NCBI GenBank assembly: GCA_935421135.1
Contig: OW285188.1
Coordinates: forward strand, 11,574,733 to 11,638,732
Direction: 5' to 3'
From: Bugulina stolonifera
Lineage: Eukaryota; Bryozoa; Gymnolaemata; Cheilostomatida; Bugulidae
DNA: 64,000 nucleotides
Shown here: positions 20,601 through 33,700 of the stretch, piece by piece
Layout of the letters: each line of letters starts with the position of its first letter
How positions within the stretch are numbered: the stretch's first letter is position 1
Translations under genes and position numbers: made by a program
Notes under the pieces: generated by a model
What the model was told of the DNA's origin: nothing
The model's database searches: none
Seen by the model: the letters and a program-made list of their open reading frames with translations, nothing else

Positions 20601-22553
20601 GTGGTTTAGTTGCTGTGTCAGTTATACGTGTAGATGTTATAGCCTGTAGGTGTTAATAGCTGCTGGTACAAGTCCTACTCATTGGGTCTGAGTTTTCTCA
20701 CAGTAGTGAGGCAAATTCTACTGTTTCTCGTAATGCAGTTAAACACCTGTAAGGTATACTAAGGTACAGCATTTCAAAACCAATCATTTGCAAAAATTTC
20801 TTACTGGAGTAGTAGTAGTTAGAAACTGGTTATAAATATGTGGATAAGGATCATCATTCAGTTAGTAGATAAAGTGGTGGTGAGAAAATTATTGACTAGG
20901 GAATCTTATGAAGTGAACAACACAGAGAGTTGCGGGAAGAACTGCATTAGCCATCATTTACCCAGATAAGCCCATCATTGCGATTGGTTCATTACTGGAA
21001 AAAATGTGGAACATCCACTTCTGGCTCCAAATCCATCCGATTATTCTTAGGAGCATCTGTATATTACTTCGTCTGTCTTTTAGAGTTTTCTTTACACTCC
21101 AAGACCTCATTGGCTATATATTTGAGCCAATGAGGACTTGGAGTGATAGCATACACTGTTATTATCTTGTGGTATTGTATACATACATGTAGGTTCAGTA
21201 GAGATGTAGCTTCAATAAGAACGGGCAGAAAGTTACATATTAACTCTGTAAGAAGTGAATCCTACAGCATTAATTCAGTAAAAGATCAAAATTCCTGGTT
21301 AAATGCTCAACTTTTTGTAGAAGGTGAGTCATATTATACCATTCTCCATTTGCTACTCTCCAGTCTCTATTTGCCACTCTCATGTCTCCATTTGCTACTC
21401 TCCTGTCTCCTTGGCACTATCGTAGAACAAGATTCTAATATTCTAATAAAGGTTTTGGTCTATTTACATGTAATAGTGTTGATTCAGTAGTTAATATGTC
21501 TGTCCACTGTACTAGGCAGTTAGGTGCTCTGCGTACCCTGGGCTATTTCTATAAATGTAGAACTAAGTCTTTGGCTACTCATAGATATGTTATCTTGCAA
21601 AAACTATCATATTTCAACTACCAAGATATTTAAGAAATTTTATTGGTTGATTTGAAACACCTTCGATTCTTAAATTGCTATATACCGAAATAGATGAGTG
21701 GAAAATTGGGTTTTAAGTGACGTTGGGAACATATTATAGCTCCTTGTAGTAATGTACTCTTCATAACATATTATGCTAGCATAGTCTGGTGAGAAGTGAG
21801 GTTGCGGTCTTGACCCCCATCACACCCAGAGCTGCTGTTTAGCTACAATTCGAACAGTACATAATGTCCCAGCATCTTCCATGTAATCACATAAGGTGTC
21901 TTCGCGACCTAAACTTCAGACCCAGGCCGATTAGCGAAAATATTTTCCGGCACACATCTGTCACAGGGTCGCGAACAAATGAAATCAGGTGTGCCGATGA
22001 GCTAGGGATGGTTTCGTCCGGCCAAGCAAAATCCTAGGCCAATAGCCATTCTGGCCTTGGTCGGACGGCCATCTTGTAATTTTTATTTGCGACCCGGGTC
22101 CGTCCAAGAGGTCGGCGAAGACACCTATTGGCCTACATGTATTGTGTTGTTAGAAAAATACCTTGATATTAAGTAAAGTTATTGTTGGGGGAATATATAC
22201 TAATATTTTTGCGTAACATGCATTTACTGATCCTGTAGTTATGGCACTCTGGGTGCAGACGACTCCCTTGAGACCACCAGCTAACGGTGTGTCATGTCCA
22301 TGATTTAGTTTAGCATAATTGTGTGAATTCTCATTTTTGAAGATGTCTTGGCCAGCTGGCACAAACATTGGTGCACATGTATTAATAGTGGCATGTTTTC
22401 AACTATATTACAGAACCATTCAGCAGGACGAATGCTGCCAGAAGTGTTTATGATCAGCATGTGTTCAGGAGAATACAGAGAGTGTTTAGTAGATCTCACC
22501 AACTCTTGGGGAATACACAGAATCTGAACTCAATAATAACCACTCCTCTATGA
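14610..22553 (+). CDS. TENT2: GLD2/TENT2-like non-canonical cytoplasmic poly(A) polymerase
   Basis: Adds adenosines to mRNA 3' ends in the cytoplasm; family members also tail microRNAs. Exons: 14610-14701, 14819-14993, 15333-15447, 16669-16760, 16997-17060, 17373-17439, 18235-18311, 18628-18806, 20395-20528, 21193-21323, 22414-22553. All phases agree: 1266 nt, 421 aa (human GLD2 484). The N-terminal ~85 residues are basic and Ser-rich. The nucleotidyltransferase signature VGSSINGFGSCSSDVD lies at about residues 134-149, with D147 and D149 as metal ligands; the third Asp is D207 in ECDMNINN. Then follow GIRNS, VMFIKKWAK and the PAP-associated core (PIGQLFHGFLGYYG), and a C-terminal RSVYDQHVFRRIQRVF helix. 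No RNA-binding domain is present, as is usual for GLD2, which relies on partners such as GLD-3 or CPEB. TENT2 is the closest family I recognise; related terminal uridylyltransferases are the alternative. Confidence 0.93.
19130..19415. repeat. Perfect 286 bp palindrome without spacer (143 bp arms)
   Basis: The left arm 19130-19272 and right arm 19273-19415 are exact reverse complements over all 143 bases that I compared by eye, with the axis in the middle of TTTTATAAAA. It lies in GLD2 intron 18807-20394. The word TATATGCTGTGTA occurs 85 bases before the left arm (19045-19057) and again at the right edge (19414-19426). The transcript would form a long perfect hairpin. It could be a recent inverted duplication, a fold-back element, or an assembly artefact. 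Confidence 0.95.
19761..19838. repeat. CTGT-rich tandem repeat
   Basis: Runs of CTGT interrupted regularly by GCATG or GCACG, giving a 16 bp higher-order unit of about four copies. It lies in the same GLD2 intron as the long palindrome. Confidence 0.9.
21095..21145. repeat. Short hairpin: 21 bp stem with one mismatch, 9 base loop
   Basis: Arms 21095-21115 and 21125-21145 pair over 20 of 21 bases around the loop ATATATTTG. It lies 48 bases before GLD2 exon 10 (21193-21323), so it may affect splicing. The stem is short for a microRNA precursor. Confidence 0.8.
21894..22126. mobile_element. GC-rich fold-back (MITE-like) element, 233 bp
   Basis: The ends are inverted copies: AGGTGTCTTCGCGACC at 21894 onward against, on the other strand, AGGTGTCTTCGCCGACC ending at 22126. 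Internal parts also pair: GGGTCGCGAACAAATGAAA against GGGTCGCAAATAAAAA, and CGTCCGGCCAAG against CGTCCGACCAAG. The whole element can fold into one imperfect hairpin. It is far richer in G and C than the surrounding intron (21324-22413 of GLD2), which marks it as an insertion. No convincing target-site duplication can be seen. There is no coding capacity, so it would depend on a transposase supplied elsewhere. Confidence 0.7.
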
Positions 22554-23035
22554 GTGGGCAACTACTTAGCCAAATCACATTCATGTAGTTCATTAAGCTA
22601 ATAATTATTCTGTTTTGTTAAAATAAATTGTGTATATTTTGCAAAGTAAAAATGGAATATTTAATGATCAAGTAGGTGTTTGTCTTAGTTTCTTTTTCCA
22701 TAAATGTTTTCTTTAGAAGTACACTATATACACCAGCTTTTAGTTGTTTTGTGTAACACTAGAGCAAACTTGAGCAAAGCAGAAAGTTACATGTCTTTAT
22801 GCAATCATTGGAAATATATAAATATAGAAATGGTAAAATACATTCAAGGAGAACTGGAATACATGGCTTGACAGTTCTGCATTCTACTCTGGGGGATAAA
22901 ATTTATATCTCTATCCACAAAGTGTAAAGGATGAATATAGGGAATAACTACAAAACTCAAAAAACTGGTTCAAATCGATAAAATTACAGAAATAGAGGAA
23001 GGCTAATTATTTACCTGGCCTGGTTAAAAACACCT
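22554..23035. other. Convergent intergenic gap between GLD2 and the H1-like gene
   Basis: Only 482 bases separate the two stop codons, so the 3' untranslated regions probably abut or overlap. No histone-type 3' stem-loop is visible, which fits a polyadenylated, intron-containing linker histone gene. Confidence 0.6.
22622..22627 (+). terminator. Polyadenylation signal AATAAA of GLD2
   Basis: A canonical hexamer 69 bases after the GLD2 stop codon, inside the 483 base gap between the GLD2 and H1 stops. Confidence 0.55.
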
Positions 23036-24523
23036 TTACATCTTTTTTCTTGATCGTGACGACTTTTTTGGTGGTGCCAAATCAAGAAGTAGCCCTTTAT
23101 CTCCGTCCTCCTTTGATCTTCCAATCTTCTTGCTACCTTTTCGCTCTTTGATAGAATCTTCAGGAACATCTTTAGTAGTAGGTACTAGTGCATTTCCTTT
23201 CCCATTCTTGGCAACGGGTTTCTTCTTTGGGGGAACAGGTTTTGTTTGTTTAACAGACTCTTCTGCAAGATCAGGCAGATCATCATCCAGCTCTGAGCTA
23301 TCATCACTAGAGCTAGAATCAGATTGAGGTATCTTGGCTGGTTGCCTTCTTGTTTGTGCCAATGTCTTTGCCGTCACTTTGTTACCAGTAGTTTTCTTTT
23401 TGGGTAGAGCCCTTTTGATTTTTTTGGGAGTGTCGATTTTAGGGTCAGGCAAATCACTGTCGGATAATGAACTGTCGATACTGAACGTAGCATCTAGTTT
23501 GGGAATATTGGCTGGAGCTACTTTGAACGTGCGTCGATCTGCTTCCTTTCTACTCTGAGGTGTCATAACAAAACTGCTCACTGGCAGACCATTTTCTCTA
23601 CTCTTCCTAGAACTTCTCAGAACAGGAGAGAGACCAGATGAAGAGACTGAAATGGTCACTTTCTTAACCTTTCCAGTTGTTATATTTCTGACCTGTTTGA
23701 CAACTTGGGGTTTCTTTGCTGGCTTCTTCTGCAATATAAATAAATGGCCTTCTTGTTATTTGAATATAATTTGCAACCAACTTAATTATTGAACGTCTTA
23801 CCAATCTACTGCTATTGTGAATACATTAGGATACACTATTGCATGTAGGTAATGTTATAAAAAAAACTCACCTTTTCATGCAGCTTGAAACTTCCACTAG
23901 CTCCTGTTCCTTTTACCTGAGACAACAGGTCTTTTTCCACACATTTCTTTATTGCATTGTTTATGCTTCTGTTAACTATCTTATCATCACTGTGTATTGC
24001 ATAGTTGGCCCTAAAGTCGAATCATTTGTTTAGAGTTTACATTGAAGGAGTAAGTAAAAGAGAATATTTGTGGGAATAGAAGCATTCCAGCTGCAATCAT
24101 CGATACAAGATCAAAAATGGGAGTTTGCAGAGCATAATATGTAGCCTTCCTGTACTAGTATGGTATATGATTTTGTACTTGTGTATTATATACAATGCAA
24201 TTATTGGAGAATGATTGGAAATAATATTGGTCATAAAATTTTGATAATAAGTTTGTAATTAATTGCAACTTAATGTAGATGCGACATACTTAAATCACTC
24301 ACCTCCACTGCGCATGGACCTTCTTTTCTTTATGTAATAATACATTATAACTATATTATATAACTATAACATAAATTAATTGGCCTACATGTACTTACTT
24401 GATATAATTTGTGATCTTCTGCTTTGAGGACCCCTTTCTCTCACCAAGAAACTTCAGAGATTCCACCACCATTATTGCATATGGTGGGTGAGTTGGTTTA
24501 CTTCTTGCTATTAGGGCAGACAT
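23036..24523 (-). CDS. Linker histone H1/H5-domain protein with an acidic-patch tail
   Basis: Binds linker DNA at the nucleosome entry and exit and compacts chromatin. Exons in transcript order: 24523-24399, 24010-23872, 23728-23036; phases agree, 957 nt, 318 aa. The winged-helix globular domain spans exons 1 and 2, about residues 10-86: HPPYAIMVVESLKFLGERKGSS, then ITNYIK, SINNAIKKCVEKDLL and KGTGASGSFKL, the usual order of H15 domain motifs. The 230-residue tail is rich in Lys, Pro and Ser but also carries Ser/Asp patches at about 173-183 and 224-245 (SDSDLPDP, DSSELDDDLPDL). Ordinary H1 tails lack such patches. It has introns and no histone stem-loop, so it is probably a replication-independent variant. 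An H15-domain chromatin protein other than a true H1 is possible. Confidence 0.88.
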
Positions 24524-27118
24524 GTTGTTCAGTCAGTTTCTAGCACCAAAATGATTCTAGGATTCTGCCCATATTAGCTTGCGAATACATCTCTGCAATA
24601 GCCAGTGGATATATGAAAAGCCTGCTTTTAAATTGTTTCAAAAGCTCACTTTGGTTGTACAGGCACACCACTTTGATGACTGTAGATCAACATTTCTACA
24701 TGTATTTGCGCAGTTAGGTATAGAAATTGAATAGTATTAGAGAGGGCAACTCCTGCTTTAGTTTTGGTAGAGACAGGACCTCACTCTCTGTTCTAACCTA
24801 CCCATGTCTATGGCCTAGTGACCAATTCAGATTGGGCTAATAGGTTGGAACGCTCAATATCTGGGAGCATCCACCCATCCATTCTCTCAGCAAGCTTAGA
24901 ACTCTGGCTAACTACAATCAAACAACCCATTGAAGGTTTTACCATCTCCACAATCTTGCCAGTACAAAATATTTTCGCTGTTTTGTTTGTGATATTTTTC
25001 TTCCATAACCCACTTGTTTGACAAGTTAGGAAGCAGCTGATGTCTAATGAATGACAAATAATTTAATTTTTTGCTAAAGAAGAAGTCATCACTCATGTTT
25101 CAGAATATAATAAAATGATTAGATTTTAATATAAACATTAAATCAAACTTTCCTGGTTCATATTATAAATAATATATTATTACTTTACAAGTGGTGTCTG
25201 TTACACAATCCTAGTTGATGAGTTCAGCCACTGTCCATGTATCATGTAGGATGCAATATACATACATGCATACATGTAAAATGTACACATTGAAATACAT
25301 TTGTATAATATATAATATGCTGTTGAAATACATATATGCATAACAATTCAGTAAAGACTTACTACTATATTTAGTTTTCCACTTGTTATTTAGTAATACT
25401 TCGCTGAAGGTATTATTTTGGTGCTAAAAAATGTAATGCGGGATAGAAAGAATACATAAAGTATTTACTGCTATGATTTGATAGAAAAGCAGTCATTGAC
25501 TGAGCTGCCTATCAATGGGCTCATTACCCTGTCCTACCTCTCTGTATCTGTATGGACACTAGCCACCTACAACTTCTAACAAGGAGTCAAAAACTGATAT
25601 AGCAACACTATTTGCAATTGGTATTGGTATTACACGGTACTAGCACATGGCTCTTTGTCGGAGCAATATTTCGATGGTACCCGTTGGATAGGTGTCGCTT
25701 GTTTGGAAACTAGATAAATATATATCGTAAACACAAAGCCATTATTTCTGTAATTTGTGGAATAAACCATAGCATTGCACCAACACATCATTTCATGCAG
25801 CACACAAACAAGTATTTTCATCAATTGGTGCTTTTGTAATCAACCATTCGTAATCATAACCAAAATTCGTAAACGCAAACATGTTATAAAGCATCCTTCT
25901 TCATGTTTACATGTTCCGACAGATTTTTATAGCTATCATGTTTCAGGTGTGTTGTGGTCAGGTTATACAGCAACTGGAGTTTGCTTCTCCACCTGCACAG
26001 TAAATGTCTTTACTTGAGCATAGGCCATTATCTTCTTTGATAGCTACACTCCTCTTGACATATTAATTAACTGGAAAATTATATATTTTGGAGTGGTCTC
26101 TAATACATTATTTCCCAACCCATGGCACCTTGCCCTCTCTATATATCTCCGATCTCCATGACACCTCTTTTCTCATCTAATTACTCTCCTGCTCGTTTTA
26201 CCCCTCCTTACCTATTAATTGCATACAAAATGCCTTTTTATAGCTGTCAAGCAGCACTAAATTTTCAACCAGGTATAGAGTAAATGGCTAGCATTATTGC
26301 TATCAATATAGTATTGCAATACTGAACATTATAGTCAATATAGCACATATTAGAAGTGTGGACATATTATAAAGGGAACCAGCATTTGTAATATTAATAT
26401 TATATTATTTGATAGTTTACACTTATTGAGAAGAGAGCACAACTCTTGGAATTTCAGTAATTTTAAATTTACAAAAAAAACACCTATTGGTCGAACATTC
26501 TCAGTCTTGATATTATATAACAACATACAATGTACATTAAAATATAAAGTTGCATTTGGAAAACAGTAAACTATCTGTCAAATTTTTAGATTTGGGAACA
26601 ACCAAAGAGTGATCATAGATTTTGAGACTTTGTAAGACACTTTTTTGATTTATCTATTTTTTGTGGTTCTTGTGGCACTTTAGAGACACCCACAGAGTAA
26701 TTTACTCCTTAGAACAAGGTAGATGCAATCAGAGTTGATGACGATTGTATACATGTATTTAGAAGCAACTGGAAGTACATGATATTAATTATAATTATTA
26801 TACAGATACAAACATTATAGTACTGCAGTCTATGACCAAGGGTGTCATCTGCCATGTACATGAGATAGAAATGCCAGTCAAGCGTAAAGCTAGAAAAAAG
26901 AGGAAAACATCATTTGAATGTATAATTCTGTTGGTGACGGCTTACATTGCCTAAAAGATTCATCTCAATCATCCAACTGGTTGAAGATGGAAGTCGAATA
27001 CCCTGGAGGATACACATATAGAGAGCTGATAGAGTTGCTGTTACTTCGCATAAGCTGCATGGTATAGTAATCACATGATTGTTATAGCTGTAAATTATAT
27101 GCCTTTTTCGAGAATCCA
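24524..27118. other. Intergenic region between the H1-like gene and the long plus-strand gene
   Basis: These 2.6 kb hold the 5' flanks of two divergent genes. They are AT-rich with short open frames that lack splice context. I see no recognisable mobile element, RNA gene or CpG-rich promoter. Confidence 0.5.
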
Positions 27119-27788
27119 ATGAACAACGACAATAAAATGACAGGTGTAAGCAAGACGACAGTCCCAACAGCTACGTCGGATAGTCTGCTATTGGAAAGAC
27201 GACAACAGATCAACAACAAAATATTCTTATCCAGGTCTATGCGGCACAGACTTTATCGTAGGACCTCTAGTGATGATTCCAGTGAAAGACCTCAAACTGA
27301 GAAACTACCGAGGACGTCAAAATTTGGTCGGCTTTTACAGCGAAGCATGAGTCTGGTTCAGCCTGCATCTTCACCAACAAGGCGCATGGATCCAGACTAT
27401 GACTCACCCTCTGTTTCCACATCCTCCAGAACTGACTCTGCTAATTCTTGCAGAGATGAGAAAGCTCTGGATCTACAAAGTCAATCATCCGATGATGAGT
27501 CCAGCAGTGAAGAAGGAATAACAAATGCATTTGTATTTAGTGCAACTCCTACAGAGGAAAAGTCAGCGTTTAATTTTAAAAGTGCCACTACTCACAAGGA
27601 GCCAATGCAGAAGACAATTGTAAAATCGGTGAAAGTGACCCGAGTTCACTCCCAGAAATCTCCCCATATTAGACATGCTGCCAGAAAACTTTCACTTGGA
27701 GATTATAAAGACTTACAAAGGTTTCAGAAACAACATACAAACTGTTTAATATTAGAAAAACCGTCTGCTTTTGCATCTTCACATAAAG
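27119..27788 (+). CDS. First coding exon of the long gene, Ser-rich basic region
   Basis: This 223-codon exon ends AAAG|GTAGGT and leaves one base, which fits the acceptor at 35972. The protein is low in hydrophobic residues and rich in Ser, Arg and Gln, with phosphosite-like RTSSDDSS and LLQRSMSL motifs and an acidic DDESSSEE stretch. It is followed by an 8.2 kb intron, which suggests a promoter-proximal exon that could be replaced by the alternative exon at 30837. Confidence 0.75.
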
Positions 27789-30700
27789 GTAGGTAACAAC
27801 TTCCATACAATTCTTCCGTATAGAGATACATGTATATTTGAGTTTGAGCACTGATTTATTCTTCACTGAGTGAAAGAAATTTGATCAGAATAAATGGTGT
27901 ACAGAAAGTAACAACATAACAATTGCCCCCAAAAATGATTGCCAGTCTCAAAAAATGATTTGTTTTTTAATTGCACAAGTTATCGATACTATGATAGTGT
28001 TAGCTCAAAAGTTCTATAAAAAAATTCAATGTAGTTGTGATTCATCAATGCATCAACGTTGACAGCAGGCAGTGTGCATTATTGCCTTGATTATTCCTAT
28101 CGATGAGAACATCTCTCTATCATGATGTACGGATAGTTGTATATTATATCCTAGTGGATAGGTGTATATTATATCCTAGTGGATAGGTGTATATTATATC
28201 CTAGTGTAGGTACGTTCTCATTCATCAATCATCCAGTTGTCCTGGTACTCTGAAGAAGAGTTTTAGTGATGATCGTGAATAAATTAAGATCCAATTGATT
28301 CTACTGAATATATTTTACCTATCATATTTGTATCACATGGAGAGCAATGCAAATTTTCCTAATAATTATATTAGTCTCATTCAAGTTGGGCTGTCACAAC
28401 CCACGTAGATGGTTTTGGACATGAAACCAGATTATCTATAATTAGATTATCATAACAGGAGGATTAATGTGGTCATATAATAACCATTAATCTACTGCAA
28501 GTGTTATTGATCGATAACCTTTTACCAGTTTTACATTGCCTGAGATGCACCTATAACAGACCTTATTATCATACAGTTGGGATATTTTGATCCATGTAAC
28601 ATTGTCGTTATACTGTACGGGCGACAATGGTAAGTTCCAAGAGGTGTTAGTAGCCTGTTCTGTGCTGTCAGATTCTGTCAGTAGTTTGTAGCATCGCGTA
28701 GTCAATTTCTATAAACACTGAGTGGATATGTTCTATTGAGGATGTACGATAGAATATTAAAATGTATTTCTATTAGCTCTATATTATTTTAATAATTTAC
28801 AATTTCAGTCAATTTTCCAAGTAACTGGTCATCTAGCTCTTGAATAATTCCTTTCTATCAGATATCCATATAGTATTCAGCCTTATCTAATCATGTCAGA
28901 TCTATCATTGTTATGGTGGATGATTTACATGTTAAATGAAGGTAATTATGCTGTATATGCCATACTATAGAGATAGAGGAGAAGCGTAGGGGGAAGTAAG
29001 AGATTGCCATCTGGACATTGTTTTAAGTAGGTACTGTTCACAGAGAGGTTAACTTAGACCATACTATGACAGTTGTATAGTAGTTACCTATCAGATACTT
29101 CTGACTCACCATGATATATATTTCCAGCTGTTTACCATTTCTCTAAAGTGCTATAAAACACTAAACTGAGCTCTCCCTTTGCCAGTAATATAGACTGTGA
29201 CGGTTTCCTTTCTCAAGTGTGCCACACACACACATGCTACTCACTAGTAGAGGGTAGAATCATGCTATTTTACAATGGAGTGAGTGAATGATTAATGTCG
29301 TTTAGGTATTGAAAGCAGAATATGCATCTCAGTAGGTCATTAATTTGAACATTTCGAAATTAGGGACCATGAAATAAATACAATACATTTTTCAAGATAC
29401 GTAACTTTTTTGTGGCAAAGCTAGGCAGCATTTTTGCCACTGTAGAACATGTGAATGCAAAGTAAGTCATAGTATAATTATGTAATTATTACATTGATAC
29501 ACAATATACAATGAAAGTTTATCTGCAATAGATAACCCATGAACCTGTCCCTACAGTAAGTAGTACTATGTACATGTAACTGTTTGGAGTTGTTTACCCT
29601 TTGAGTAAGCAGTTTTATGAATTTATACTGTGGTGGTGGCCGCATTGGAAGAACAAATTGACTAGATTTGCCACAAGTATTTTATCCAGGAGTATTTAAC
29701 TCATTGCACCACTAATACCTTTACAAACAAGATTCACAAATTACCAAATAGCTCTTTTCCAAAAACAGAGCTCACTCCAGCTCATTAGCCATCACATGAT
29801 GCATAATGCGAGTTATATACAATGTACCACATGAGGACTGTCGTAGGTGGATCATAGATACTGCACTGTCAAAGTCTTGGTAACATTTCTTTGACCAGTC
29901 CAACTCCAGTATCAAATTATTGTGATAAGAAATTTACTTCAATACTTCAACCGACATGACTGTCAATGACTCGGTAAACCGATCCACGCGCTGTTTTTGC
30001 TTTTAGACTAACTGTGTGCTGGATTAAGTTGGCATCAATTTTTGAATATTATATAATGTTGAGTCATTTGACTTTTTTTATGTAAATATGTTATATTTAG
30101 CACACTTTTTGTTTATATCTTTGAATAAAGGTTGCTTATTACAGCTTCCAAGTAGATGTACATAATATGAGTATTTTTACAACGTAACCATGATTTGTCG
30201 ATTTTTATAAATTATCCTTCTTCAGTCGCAGTTACGGATTCACGGCAGCTTCCTTGCTGATGAAGTTGAAGGCTACATAAATATATTGAACAATCAGGCT
30301 TAGTCTGAGTTTTACCTGCATAATAAGTAGGGTTGTGGGTGGGTATGTGGTGTCTAATCTAATATTAAACTTGCTCTGAAGATGTATGCCCTCTCCACAT
30401 ACCTGTCTAAGGTTTACAGTCAGTCATAAAAAAACTCGACCCTACTCCTTGTGAACTTGCAACTCAAGCTGAATAGAGGTATCTATGCCCATAGAGCTCT
30501 AGTTATACCCATAGAATTTGTAATATCACACATAAAGTCAGGCAGTGAAATATGATTTTTACAAGTGCTGTTGCCTAATGTTAGCTAGTGCGGGGCATTG
30601 AATCACTTATGAAAAGAGCTATTGTAATTGAATATTTCTCTTTTGACCGAATGCCACTACAGTTAACGGCTTATGAAATAAGCGTTTACTTTCGCTGCTT

Positions 30701-33700
30701 ACACTCACCTGAGTACAAGAGAAACTATGACCTCAGCAACTATAAGACTCCAATAACTAGTTTTCATAAATGTGTGAATATAGTTTTCTACAAACTCGTA
30801 TGCTCTGATATAGCTGGACCTTCTATACACACTAATATGGATAACCAAGCATCATCATCTGAGTCAGGTACATAAACACTCTCACTCACACAGCTTGTTT
30901 ATGTCGCAGGGATACTTTATATTATATCTATTCTGAGATCTAGCTAGCATGTTTATTAATTTTAAGACTTTTTGGAAAATATTACTTGGGGAAACCGCTG
31001 CTTCGAAACTCTCATTCTCTGCCCTCAATGCTAGATCAGTTGCTAAACATCTCATTACGAACTTATGTTTACGAACATAATGTACAAAAGGATCAATGTC
31101 ATCTGAACAGGTTAGTCCTGCCCTCATCATACGCACTATCTCAACTTCCATTGCCTTGCAAAAGCTGCTCCTGAAGATACCTTTCAACATTGTATATGTA
31201 AATAATATAGACACATTGAGCCATATATTATCCTTGATGCTTCCTTCTCTCTAAAGAGACAAGAGTGTGACCAAGAAAGTGTTTCCTTTTAATTTGGCCA
31301 TAAAGTTCAATAATTTGATTAATGTCTTTGACGAAAATATCTAACTGAAAATCGAAAATTTAAAGCAACTACATGTACCTTCTAGTGAGGACTAATTTCG
31401 TCTGATTCATTTATTGAAGTAACTTTTTCTTGAAAGTAGCTTTAAAGCAATTTCATATTTTATATTCAACTGATGATCATTTTCATGATAATTAGAGTGA
31501 GAGATAATAGGTAGGTTTCCATAGAAACTGTCCAAAGTTCAATTGACCTGTCAAAGCATGAGATTTTTATATATCTGTACATAATAGTCAAGCTAGAGTT
31601 GCATAACGTTGAAGGAGAGAGCTGGAAGCTGTCACATGTAGGCAGTCATTGAATACATGTTATGCGGTCATTAAAAAGTTTCATGAATTCATTTGCATTA
31701 ATTGCTATTATGTTATGCTATTTGTAAAAAAATATGAATTATTAACTTAAATAATTGCTTATTCATTGCACAGCAGTGAGCCACATCCCTGTCTATACAG
31801 ATATTACAGATATTCTGATGTGACAGGCATGTAGTTACAAGCAGAACTAAGTGTGTTATGTAATAATTTTACTTTTTCTAGTTCCAGTATGCAAACAGGT
31901 GGCCAAGTTATCAAAACCCTATTTATCATTATTAAATGGCTATTACCCGTACAGATTCATTTTAGTAACAAATATAAAATAGTTCATATAATGGAGAAAT
32001 AGGCAGATTAAAAACGCACATTGGCAGTTTGGACTTCAACTCTACCTATTCTAGGGCAGATAATTTCCCGGTTTCCTATCACCAAATCACTCACAAATAC
32101 TATTAGAATTTGGGAACTGATCCCAGGCTGGTACGTCTTGCTAGCTATAACCCCTCCATCTGTACTATGGGCATTACAAAATTTTTCTTGGATTTTTCTC
32201 GTTTACTACTGGAGCCCAGGCTTGGGGCGAGTGCAAAAATCAAATGAATAGGCTACAAGGCTGAAGCACTCTTACATAACCCATATCAGAACATGACTGC
32301 TTCGTAACCGTAACCGAGTTTTCATTAGCATTAGCATAAATAAACTTGTTATATATTATTAGGATAACCAAAGTTTTACCTAATGAGCAACAATTGACAC
32401 GATTTTCAGATTTAATGGGTAATTTTTGGTTATAAATGGACTACAGTCATGTTTGTATTATTATAATTATACTGTTATTATAACAAAACTAACACTTACA
32501 CGTAGAGTGAATAATGTTATCGTATCATAATTCTGGGCACAACCAACCCAGATCCGAATGTTTCCTTGAATATTGGAATCTACTGTAACATGTTTTGTAC
32601 TTCAACTGGTTGCACTTAAAAACCCTTCTCTTGCTAAGAAAATAACACCTTTCTCGTTATCAGCTGTCTTTCTTACAAACTGGAAAATGGCCCATATATG
32701 AGTGTACTCAATTAATGTGACGAAAGGAAATGATCACATGAAACCCATGAGTTATGGCAGTTGAGTTGTATCAAGGATGTGAGGCTATCCATTCAGCATA
32801 TACAGCTGCCTAGTTGGGTGATAGTCATCCGAATTATTCCACATGATATGACATGGGCACAGTATAAGATATCATGTGACATGGGTACAGTATACGATAT
32901 CATGTGACATGGGCACAGTATAAGATATCATGTGACATGGGTACTGTATACGATATGCTGATAGGTGTGCTGTGAGCAATATTATGGAAAAGTGGTCTTT
33001 TTAGTTAACATCAGGTGCCAGAATTCTGTCGTCACTGACTGACTTGTAGCCGTAGGTACCACAACAACAAGCTTGTGCATGCTCATACTGTGTAGTAAAT
33101 AGTACCTAGTAAGCCCACAGTCTCCTGATAGATAACCTACTAGCCACCACAACATATTTTGGTAAACAAGACACACTTTCGTCGGGAATGGTTGATTTAT
33201 CACCAATTAATGAATCAGTTCCCTAGTTTGCAGCCAGAAGCGTAGTGAGATGAAATAGGGACGTGTTTCATTTCCTACTTTTGAAGAAGTATACATCTAA
33301 TGAATAACATCAGTTTCAGATTTGTTACAAAATAAATTCAGAATTCTTTGTAGAAAGAGACAGAGTGGTTTGTAGCAAGAAAATAAGAAAAACAAAGTTC
33401 ACATTTGAGTTAGTAGAGAGTAAAATGTAGTATTCTATACTTGCACTGCTTTATTAAAATATCGCTGTCTGTATGCAAAGTGAATAGTATTTGTGTTGTA
33501 TGGTTATTGATATGCTCAATCCTTAGGTATTGGCTAAGCTCACATAATACTGTATTGTATTGAAGGTAGTTGTTATATTGACAAGAATTCCTTGTACAAA
33601 CATTACTTTCATTAGCTACTATAGAAGAGTTAGTGTAGGTAACCTAAATCCTCAGACACCTCCCTACTGCCATGATTATGCACTAAAGTATAACTGAGTG

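Noticed and set aside
21095..21145. microRNA precursor
   Set aside because: The stem is only 21 bp with no extension of pairing beyond it and a nine-base loop. Kept as a hairpin only.
22554..23035. Histone 3' stem-loop for the H1-like gene
   Set aside because: No GGCTCTTTTCAGAGCC-like hairpin is present downstream of the stop.
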